Source: Actinomycetota bacterium
GTDB taxonomy: Bacteria > Actinomycetota > Actinomycetes > Actinomycetales > Actinomycetaceae
Assembly: GCA_019425105.1 (NCBI GenBank)
Contig: JAHYYD010000106.1
Location: forward strand, 1-7,182
Direction: 5' to 3'
DNA length: 7,182 nucleotides
A program made the translations under genes and the position numbers. Positions 1-5,439 of this stretch are shown here, piece after piece; the stretch's first letter is position 1; each line of letters opens with the position of its first letter. The notes beneath the pieces were generated by a model that was not told the origin of the DNA, made no database searches, and saw nothing but the letters and a program-made list of their open reading frames with translations.

Positions 1-21
1 ACAATAGGGCGGTGCTGCCGT

Positions 22-25
22 AGGG
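22..25 (+). promoter_or_regulatory. Ribosome-binding site of the pseudo-helicase gene
   Basis: AGGG, 7 bp before the GTG at 33. It supports the GTG start; the next in-frame ATG is about 125 codons inside and would remove part of the recognisable N-terminal domain. ACAAT at the very left edge (1-5) could be the end of a -10 TACAAT if the preceding base is T, which cannot be seen. Confidence 0.45.
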
Positions 26-32
26 TTAAATC

Positions 33-3000
33 GTGGTTCCTAGTATCTTTTCGCGACGTTCCGCCCCCGAGCCCGAGGCCACCTCGGCCTCGTCGACCTC
101 GACGCACCCGACCACCCTCGTGGCTCAGGCGCGCGATCAGTGGCGCGCGCGCCTCGACCGTGACATCGCCGCCGACAGGCCGTCGCTGCCGACGCTGTCC
201 CTGTCCGGCGCGCACCCCGGAGGCCTCGCCCAGCTGTACACGGAACACCCCGTCCGCCTGAGCCTCCTCATCCGCGAACCCATTGCGCTGGGTCGTGCTC
301 TCGATCGTGCGCGAGCGATCATCGCCCGCTCCGAGCAGCGTGCGTCCGCGCACGGCACCGGCCCCATCCACCTGGGGATCGGCACCGCCACGTGGGGCAG
401 CGGCATGGACGCGATCACCGTCCCCGCCCTGCTGCGCCCTGTGCGCCTCGTGCGACGCGACGACGACGTCCTCATCGCCCTGGGACGAGGCGCGATCCTC
501 GCCCCCGAACTGGCCGACGCACTGCGCGCCCACGGCGTCGACGCAGACGGCGAGACCGTGCTGGCCACAGCCAGCGGAACCCACGGTTTCTCCTCCTCAC
601 AGGCGATGAACGCCCTGCGCGAGCTGTGCGGTGCCCTGCCGCGCTTCGAGATCCACGATGAGCTCGTCATCGGCCTCTTCTGCCACCCCGCCACCGCCCT
701 CGCCGCCAGCCTGAGCGAGGACGTCACCGCCCTCGAAGACTCCCAGGTGATCCGCGCGCTCGCGGGAGACCAAGACGCACGCAACGACCTGGTCACGCAG
801 GCGCACGAACCGAACCCGGCAGACCGTGACCCGTGGGCGGAAAAGGGCGTCGGCGATCTCATCCCCGTCCAGCAGGACGCCGTCGAAGCAGCCTCCGACG
901 GACACAGTGTTTTCGTTGATATTCCAGCCCACAGTGACGACGCCTCGGTCGTGGCAGCGATCCTGGCTGACGCTGCGGCGACCGGCCGTTCCGTCCTGCA
1001 CGTGTCGACGTCGCCGTCGCGCTCGATTGCCGCATATTCGCGTCTCTCCGACCTCGGGTTGGCCGACATCGTCGCGAACATCGATGGCTACTCGGATGCG
1101 CGTCGCACCCTCGCGGCCCGAGTCTCCTCCGCCATGGAGGACACCGCTCCGGTCGTCGACCAGGAGAGCGTGGACGCCATGCGCACACGCCTGCGTCAGG
1201 TTCGCGCTGCCCTGTCGTCCTACGCCGTTGCGCTCCACCAGCCGTACGGCCGCTTCGGCGTCTGCGCGGCCGATGCGCTGCGGGCCCTGACCGACCTGAC
1301 GAGCGGCGACAACGTGCCCACGACGCGCGTGCGCCTGTCCGAGGACACTCTGTACGAGATCGCCGTCGACCAGGGAGAGAGCGCCCGGGCCCTCCTGCGC
1401 GAAGCCCTCGCGTCGGGCACCCTCTCGGGCGGCTCATCCTCCGCGTGGAGCAACGCGGTCCTCACCTCCGACGAGCAGGCCTCCGACGTGCTGCTGCGCG
1501 TCGATCGCCTCTCCAAGACGCTGCCCGAGCTGCGCGTTCACATCGCCTCCGTCGCGGGCGAGGCCGGCATCAAGCCCGCCGGTACGCTCGCCCAGTGGGA
1601 TCGCCAACTCGCCATGTTCGACGGCATCGCGGACGTCCTCGACGTGTTCCAGCCCCGCGTGTTCGAACGCAGCGCGGCCGACATGGTGATCGCGACCGCC
1701 CCCAAGCAGTGGCGCAAGGACCACGACATCTCGATGGGCCGCTCGGAGCGCAACCGCCTCGTCAAGCAGGCCCAGGACCTCGTGCGCCCGGGCGTGCACG
1801 TGCCCGACCTGCACCGTGCCCTCATCCGCGTCCAGGAGCGCCGTGACGCATGGTGTGCGGTGTGCGGTGAAGACTCGTGGCCGATCCTGCCCGCGAAGAT
1901 CGGCGAGATCTCGGCCCTCACCGATGCTGTGCGCGACGACCTTGACGCGATCGCTCCCGTCTTCGTGGCGGAGGAGCCGGACCTGGTGGGCACCCACCTG
2001 CAGCGCCTGACGACCCTCATCGAGCGGTGGGCAGGCGACACCTCGGCGGCGCGCGAGGTCCCGGCGCGCCTGGCGATGCGTGAGCGCCTCGCCGCCCGAG
2101 GCCTCGACAAGCTGGCCCAGGACCTCGCGGATCGCCACGTCGAGGACAGCGCGATCGACACCGAGCTCGACCTCGCGTGGTGGGCCTCGCTGCTGCGCGC
2201 CATGCTCGCCGCGCAGCCCGCGCTCGGCGGCGTCGATCCCGGCGCGCTTGAGGACCTGGCCCGCGAGGGCCGAGAGCTGGACGAGGAACAGGTGGCCTCG
2301 CTCATCCCGCAGGCCATCACCGGCGTGCGTAGGATCCGCACGAACGCCCTCGCGGCGCGTCCGAGCCAGTACGAGGAGCTGCGCGAACTCCTCGCCGATG
2401 GGAAAGCACCCAGCGACCTGGATCTGCTGGTCACCTACCCCCTCGTGCGACACCTGCTACCCGTGTTGATGACGGTTCCCTCGATGGTTCCCACCCTGGC
2501 TCCCACGGGACGCACCGTCGACCTCGTCGTCCTCGACGGTGCGGACGGGCTGCCCCTGGCCGAGCTTGCGCCGATTATCGCCCGCGGCCACCAGCTGGTC
2601 GTCATCGACGATCTGGCGGCGGCCTCGGAGGGTGGCGCGACCCGCGACCTTGCGAGCATCCTGCCGGTCCTGCACGTCGAGCCCGGCCCGCGCCGCCTCA
2701 ACGACCAGGTCGCCCTGCTGCTGGCCCGCTACGGCTACGAGCACGCGGGCGTTCCTGTCCCGTGGACGGCCGCGAACGCGCCCGTGAGCGCCCGCTGGGT
2801 CGAGGCGACGGGCATGCCCGCCCCCGGCGCGCACGCCATCGAATCGACAGCCGCCGAGGTGCGTGCCGTCGTCGATGCCGTCATCGAACACGCGGTGGAA
2901 TCGCCCGAACGCTCCCTCGCCGTCGTCGCCCTGTCCGACCGCCACGCCGGGCGCATCCGCGACGCCCTGGAGACGGTGCGCGCCGAGGAACCCGGCCTGG

Positions 3001-4265
3001 CCTCGTTCTTTGACCCGGCGACGCCCGAACCCTTCGTGGTCGTCGGCCCCTCGCAGGCCGTGGGCCTCACCCGCGAGTCCCTCATCGTGTCCGTGGGCTT
3101 CGCGAAGACGCCACACGGGCGCGTCATCCACGACTTCGGCGTCCTCTCTAGCGAGGCCGGTGCCGACACGCTGGCTGAGATCCTGCGCGCCGTGCGCGGC
3201 GACCTCACCCTCGTCTGCTCGCTTCACAGCGAGGAGATCGACCGCGATCGCCTGGCACACGAGGGGTCGCGGATGCTCGTCGACCTCATCGAGATCGCCG
3301 AGGGACACGCCGGAGAAGGAATGGACGCGTGGCCGGTCCTGGCCGGCGAGCCGGACCGCCTGCTCGTCGACCTCGCCGAGCACCTGTATTCGCGCGGGCT
3401 CGAGGTCGTCGCCAACGTCGGTATCCCCGGCGGCATGCGCATCCCCCTGGCCATCGGGCACCCGGACTCCCCGGGACGCCTACTGCTCGCCGTCCTCACC
3501 GACGACGAGGAGTATTTGGCCGAGCCTAGCCAGCGCGTGCGTGACCGCGCCCGTCCCCGCTGGCTCGAAGCCCAGGGCTGGGCCGTCTACACGGCCCTGT
3601 CGATGGCGCTGTTCATCGACCCCGAGAAGGAAGCCTCGGCGATCGTGGATAGCGTCCTCAACGCCCTCGAGAAGCTGCATGCCACCCAGGATGAGCCCGT
3701 CGTGGCCATTCCTGAGCGCGTCGTCGACGACGAGGCCGCAGAGGAGCGCGTGGAAGAGGCATCCGCGGCCACGGCCTCGTCAGGCTCGGATGAATCCGAG
3801 GACGGCTCGGAGGACGACTCGGAGGACGGCTCCGAGGAACCCGTCGCCCCGCGCATGCCGATGCTGGATGACGGCCTCGACGAGGAATCCAAGCGTCGCA
3901 AGAAGGCCGACGAGGACACGACCGGCATGCTGCTGGCCATCAAGCGCAAGGAGCGCGCCTCCGAGGAGAATCGCGGGCCACGCCCGGCGATTGCCAAGGG
4001 GCTGCCTCTGGCCGCTTACTCCGACGACCAGCTCGACGAGATGGCCGCCTGGGTACGCTCCGACGGGGTGGAGCGCACCGACCTGGAGACCGCCGAAGAG
4101 CTGCGCGAGGCCCTGGGCATCACGCGCCGTGGCTTCCAGTCCGACGCGGTCCTCGGCAACGTCGTGCGCCGCACGAAGCCTGCGGCCGCGCGGGAGGCCG
4201 GTGAGGCCTCGGCCTCCGAGGATGCCCAGGCGGAGTCCTCTGATGCTGAGGGTGCCGATGAGTGA
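33..4265 (+). CDS. Large SF1 helicase/nuclease-like protein with degenerate active sites (probable pseudo-enzyme)
   Basis: 1410 aa; GTG start with AGGG 7 bp upstream and no frame break. The order of parts matches actinobacterial DUF4011-type SF1 helicases. Residues ~113-139 have the 'GTATW...LLRPVRL' pattern of the N-terminal region. A Q-motif-like QQ lies at 280-281, and the Walker A position at 296-303 reads DIPAHSDD. Strand Ia is at ~319-331, the Walker B position at 830-836 reads DLVVLDG, and motif III is at 858-865. The second RecA-like half (~960-1065) includes 'SVGF' and a rewritten motif VI (1045-1057). A Vsr/MTES_1575-like fold follows at ~1113-1215, then an acidic SED-repeat linker (~1230-1270), a basic patch and a winged-helix-like segment (~1329-1381). 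The Walker lysine, the Walker B glutamate, the motif VI arginine and the nuclease acids all appear to be missing. Function is unknown: the fold assignment comes from remembered family patterns, and loss of ATPase and nuclease activity is inferred. It could act as a structural or nucleic-acid-binding scaffold. Confidence 0.8.
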   Translation: MVPSIFSRRSAPEPEATSASSTSTHPTTLVAQARDQWRARLDRDIAADRPSLPTLSLSGAHPGGLAQLYTEHPVRLSLLIREPIALGRALDRARAIIARSEQRASAHGTGPIHLGIGTATWGSGMDAITVPALLRPVRLVRRDDDVLIALGRGAILAPELADALRAHGVDADGETVLATASGTHGFSSSQAMNALRELCGALPRFEIHDELVIGLFCHPATALAASLSEDVTALEDSQVIRALAGDQDARNDLVTQAHEPNPADRDPWAEKGVGDLIPVQQDAVEAASDGHSVFVDIPAHSDDASVVAAILADAAATGRSVLHVSTSPSRSIAAYSRLSDLGLADIVANIDGYSDARRTLAARVSSAMEDTAPVVDQESVDAMRTRLRQVRAALSSYAVALHQPYGRFGVCAADALRALTDLTSGDNVPTTRVRLSEDTLYEIAVDQGESARALLREALASGTLSGGSSSAWSNAVLTSDEQASDVLLRVDRLSKTLPELRVHIASVAGEAGIKPAGTLAQWDRQLAMFDGIADVLDVFQPRVFERSAADMVIATAPKQWRKDHDISMGRSERNRLVKQAQDLVRPGVHVPDLHRALIRVQERRDAWCAVCGEDSWPILPAKIGEISALTDAVRDDLDAIAPVFVAEEPDLVGTHLQRLTTLIERWAGDTSAAREVPARLAMRERLAARGLDKLAQDLADRHVEDSAIDTELDLAWWASLLRAMLAAQPALGGVDPGALEDLAREGRELDEEQVASLIPQAITGVRRIRTNALAARPSQYEELRELLADGKAPSDLDLLVTYPLVRHLLPVLMTVPSMVPTLAPTGRTVDLVVLDGADGLPLAELAPIIARGHQLVVIDDLAAASEGGATRDLASILPVLHVEPGPRRLNDQVALLLARYGYEHAGVPVPWTAANAPVSARWVEATGMPAPGAHAIESTAAEVRAVVDAVIEHAVESPERSLAVVALSDRHAGRIRDALETVRAEEPGLASFFDPATPEPFVVVGPSQAVGLTRESLIVSVGFAKTPHGRVIHDFGVLSSEAGADTLAEILRAVRGDLTLVCSLHSEEIDRDRLAHEGSRMLVDLIEIAEGHAGEGMDAWPVLAGEPDRLLVDLAEHLYSRGLEVVANVGIPGGMRIPLAIGHPDSPGRLLLAVLTDDEEYLAEPSQRVRDRARPRWLEAQGWAVYTALSMALFIDPEKEASAIVDSVLNALEKLHATQDEPVVAIPERVVDDEAAEERVEEASAATASSGSDESEDGSEDDSEDGSEEPVAPRMPMLDDGLDEESKRRKKADEDTTGMLLAIKRKERASEENRGPRPAIAKGLPLAAYSDDQLDEMAAWVRSDGVERTDLETAEELREALGITRRGFQSDAVLGNVVRRTKPAAAREAGEASASEDAQAESSDAEGADE
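3795..3839 (+). repeat. Tandem 12-bp repeats coding an acidic SED(G/D) linker
   Basis: Three full copies and one partial copy of a 12-bp unit (TCSGAGGACGRC) encode SEDG-SEDD-SEDG-SEE, residues 1255-1269 of the large protein. They make a flexible acidic linker before the basic KRRKK patch and the C-terminal domain. Such in-frame repeats can change copy number between strains without breaking the frame. Confidence 0.8.
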
Positions 4266-4479
4266 GGCGGTGCCGCGTAAGCGCCGTCGCGTCGCGCGCT
4301 ACGTGTCTGACGTGGACCGCCACCTCATCGAGGAGGGGCTGCCGCCCTCCTGGGAGGATCGCGTGCGCCCCGAAGACACGCGGCCCGGATCGATGGCCGA
4401 CGCCCCCGACCGGGGGGACGGGGCCAACGACGCGCGCCTACTGGCCAACGTGCCCCCGCACGCCCAGGCGCGCGCGTAG
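4258..4479 (+). CDS. Small basic hypothetical protein overlapping the pseudo-helicase gene
   Basis: 73 aa, family not recognised by name. The ATG lies inside the end of the upstream gene: ATGAGTGA gives an 8-bp overlap in a different frame, and GAGGG at 4248-4252 sits 5 bp before the start. That arrangement is typical of translational coupling. The N-terminus is very basic (residues 7-14 include K and five R). It is followed by 'VSDVDRHLIEEGLPPSWEDRV' split over residues 16-36, a probable short helix plus Trp-containing turn. A Gly/Asp/Pro-rich stretch follows, then a C-terminal 'NDARLLANVPPH' (57-68) that looks like a conserved tail. There is no signal peptide or membrane segment. Third-position GC supports real coding. 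It may be a partner of the large protein or a small nucleic-acid-binding protein; both are inferences. Confidence 0.72.
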   Translation: MSEAVPRKRRRVARYVSDVDRHLIEEGLPPSWEDRVRPEDTRPGSMADAPDRGDGANDARLLANVPPHAQARA

Positions 4480-4540
4480 GGGCGTCGGTGCCGCGAGCCG
4501 CACTGGGGCGTCGATCCGATGCGTAATTTCCCGGTAATGT

Positions 4541-4643
4541 CGCATGCAATTTCCCTGTCAACTTTTCATGCTTTGAAATATAGGCGTTGCAATTTCAACG
4601 TTTGTCGGGGTGGCTGAAAGTTCGGGTCGCCGAATTGCATGCG
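4541..4643. repeat. 11-bp inverted repeat flanking a central near-palindrome
   Basis: CGCATGCAATT at 4541-4551 is exactly the reverse complement of AATTGCATGCG at 4633-4643, each containing the GCATGC palindrome. Midway lies CGTTG-CAATTT-CAACG (4585-4600), a 5-bp inverted repeat around an AATT core. The symmetric arrangement spans 103 bp. Confidence 0.6.
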
Positions 4644-4687
4644 AAATTAGGGGCGCGTCGTCGCGCAGGACCGCGGGGATGCAACAA

Positions 4688-4715
4688 GGCGGGGCCGATG
4701 CGCATCGGCCCCGCC
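4688..4715 (-). terminator. Probable rho-independent terminator of mscL
   Basis: A perfect 28-bp palindrome (GGCGGGGCCGATGC and its complement) starts 17 bp past the mscL stop. On the minus strand it is followed by TTGTTG, a short T-rich tail. On the plus strand the following bases (TCGCGG) are not T-rich, so termination of mscL is the better reading. The long stem could still slow read-through from the convergent pair on the plus strand. Confidence 0.7.
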
Positions 4716-4732
4716 TCGCGGAAAGGAAAGAA

Positions 4733-5125
4733 TCAGGCGCGGTCGCCCTTGGCGAGGGCGTCGCGGATCTCCGTGAGGAGCTGGACCTCTTCGGAGACCT
4801 CCTTGGGGGCCTCATCCTCGGCCTTCTTCGTGCGCTTGGCCAGGTAGTTCATGGGCAGCACGAGGAAGAAGTAGAGCGCGAATGCCATGATCAGGAAGTT
4901 GATGACAGCGGTCAGCAGAACACCGAACGTAATGTCGGTGCCATGGAACGTGACGATGAAGGCCTTCGAGAAGTCCGGCTTGCCGACGGAGGCAGCGATG
5001 AGAGGGTTGATAACACCGTTAACGAGGGCGTCGACGATGTTCTTGAAGGCGCCACCGATGATGATACCAACGGCCATCTCGACGACGTTACCGCGAGCGA
5101 TGAATTCCTTGAATCCCTTGAGCAT
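4733..5125 (-). CDS. mscL: Large-conductance mechanosensitive channel MscL
   Basis: 130 aa, close to the usual 130-150 aa. MscL is a homopentameric inner-membrane channel that opens under high membrane tension and releases solutes on hypo-osmotic shock. The amphipathic N-terminal helix (residues 1-11, MLKGFKEFIAR) leads into the hallmark GNVVEMAVGIIIGGAF (12-27) of TM1, the pore-lining helix. The periplasmic loop is ~43-66, and TM2 is ~67-90 (FGVLLTAVINFLIMAF then ALYFFLVLP). A charged stretch (97-109) precedes the C-terminal helix LLTEIRDAL (116-124), which forms the cytoplasmic bundle. E16 replaces the Asp of E. coli MscL, a conservative change. The start is fixed by a strong SD 4 bp upstream and by family length. 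The frame continues upstream to 5224, but that part does not resemble MscL. The gene is transcribed convergently with the pseudo-helicase pair. Confidence 0.97.
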   Translation of the reverse strand: MLKGFKEFIARGNVVEMAVGIIIGGAFKNIVDALVNGVINPLIAASVGKPDFSKAFIVTFHGTDITFGVLLTAVINFLIMAFALYFFLVLPMNYLAKRTKKAEDEAPKEVSEEVQLLTEIRDALAKGDRA

Positions 5126-5129
5126 TGCT

Positions 5130-5135
5130 TCTCCT
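5130..5135 (-). promoter_or_regulatory. Ribosome-binding site of mscL
   Basis: Read on the minus strand this is AGGAGA, 4 bp before the ATG at 5125. It is the best Shine-Dalgarno match in the window and settles the start against the longer open frame reaching 5224. Confidence 0.85.
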
Positions 5136-5147
5136 GTAGTGAATGGG

Positions 5148-5208
5148 GCCGGTCTGGCCGGCACGTCTGAATCGCCGAAGTGTCTCGGCGTGGCGGCTCT
5201 GTGCCGCC
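5148..5208 (-). promoter_or_regulatory. Structured 5' leader of mscL: three consecutive stem-loops
   Basis: In the minus-strand transcript, in order: GGCGGC-ACAGA-GCCGCC (5208-5192), CGCCGA-GACACT-TCGGCG (5190-5173) and GCCGG-CCAGA-CCGGC (5162-5148). All stems are perfectly paired (6, 6 and 5 bp). The first and third loops share CAGA. The array ends 12 bases before the AGGAGA of mscL. Pairing is seen directly; a regulatory role is inferred. I do not recognise a known riboswitch class. GC-rich DNA forms some hairpins by chance, which limits confidence. Confidence 0.4.
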
Positions 5209-5248
5209 GGGGAGCGCGCGCCATGTCGGCGCTCGTTTACCGTGGAAA

Positions 5249-5279
5249 ACACTAGTGGGGACTTTCGTCATATGAACAA
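5249..5279 (-). promoter_or_regulatory. Possible mscL promoter
   Basis: On the minus strand TAGTGT (5254-5249, fits TAnnnT) is preceded at 19 bp by TTGTTC (5279-5274), which matches TTG of the -35 consensus. Transcription would start near 5242 and give a leader of roughly 115 bases containing the three stem-loops. The hexamers are weak, so this is tentative. Confidence 0.22.
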
Positions 5280-5333
5280 TGCTTAGAGGGTAACGTTCAT
5301 CGCACTTTTTGCAATTCGGTCAGCGACCTGTGA

Positions 5334-5345
5334 TTTCGGCCGAAA
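5334..5345. promoter_or_regulatory. Palindrome TTTCGGCCGAAA, possible operator
   Basis: Perfect 12-bp dyad in the AT-rich part of the gap upstream of mscL (minus strand), about 210 bp before its start codon. The symmetry suits binding by a dimeric regulator, but no cognate regulator gene is in the window and the distance to mscL is long. Confidence 0.25.
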
Positions 5346-5408
5346 ACTCAGTCGTGAGAGGTGTGTGACAAACGATTGTTCGTGTCGCAAAAGACAGTAA
5401 ACGCAGGG

Positions 5409-5439
5409 AAAAAACCCTATCGAACGCCAATGGCGATCG
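5409..5439 (-). terminator. Possible terminator overlapping the end of the cyclo-ligase gene
   Basis: In the minus-strand transcript the last codons form a hairpin: CGA-T-CGCC, loop ATT, GGCG-T-TCG (5439-5421), seven base pairs around one T-T mismatch. The stop TAG and GG follow, then six T residues (5414-5409). The 6-base spacing between stem and T-run is longer than ideal. No other good terminator lies between this gene and mscL. Confidence 0.4.

Larger units (their letters stand above)
4480..4732. other. Gene-free 253-bp gap between convergent genes, with an AT-rich repeat island
   Basis: No convincing ORF. Bases ~4523-4650 are much richer in A/T than the flanking genes and contain AATTTC at 4525-4530, 4548-4553 and 4591-4596, and GAAATT at 4643-4648. 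An 11-bp inverted repeat, CGCATGCAATT / AATTGCATGCG, lies at 4541-4551 and 4633-4643. A near-palindrome CGTTGCAATTTCAACG lies at 4585-4600. GGGGCGTCG is repeated at 4479-4487 and 4505-4513. The mscL terminator palindrome closes the region. Possible meanings are a protein-binding site, a small RNA or a remnant of inserted DNA; none is proven. Confidence 0.6.
5126..5416. other. Gene-free 291-bp gap between the cyclo-ligase gene and mscL
   Basis: No supportable ORF. The part next to mscL (5126-5225) is GC-rich and holds its SD and three stem-loops. The rest (5227-5416) is clearly more AT-rich and probably carries promoter and operator sites. It contains an inverted repeat ATGAAC/GTTCAT (5272-5277 and 5295-5300), a small GGTC/GACC repeat (5318-5328) and a perfect 12-bp palindrome TTTCGGCCGAAA (5334-5345). 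Near 5366-5385 an imperfect hairpin pairs GACA..CGA with TCG..TGTC. Confidence 0.5.

Noticed and set aside
137..1081. 314-codon open frame on the minus strand
   Set aside because: Lies antisense to the large gene, is Arg/Ser-rich with no family pattern, and is a typical by-product of GC-rich codon use.
1434..2453. 339-codon open frame on the minus strand
   Set aside because: Antisense to the large gene; no recognisable domain, and composition as expected from complementing GC-rich codons.
2457..3461. 334-codon open frame on the minus strand
   Set aside because: Antisense to the large gene, whose plus-strand reading has clear family patterns here; no SD or domain.
2863..4257. Upstream extension of the frame that carries the 73-aa ORF
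   Set aside because: Pro/Arg/Ser-rich out-of-frame reading of the large gene. The SD and coupled ATG at 4258 give a better start.
4555..4584. Promoter-like pair CTGTCA - 18 bp - TATAGG on the plus strand
   Set aside because: Only 4 of 6 matches in each box and no gene downstream in that direction before the terminator; kept only as a hint within the AT-rich island finding.
4610..5170. 186-codon plus-strand frame across mscL
   Set aside because: Antisense to an unmistakable mscL; Asp/Glu-rich shadow reading.
5126..5224. 33-residue N-terminal extension of MscL
   Set aside because: MscL begins with the amphipathic helix at 5125, directly after a strong SD. The extension is composed of the hairpin region and has no similarity to the family.
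5366..5385. Imperfect hairpin GACA..CGA / TCG..TGTC
   Set aside because: The stem is bulged and followed by ACACACC rather than T residues on the minus strand, so it is a poor terminator candidate.
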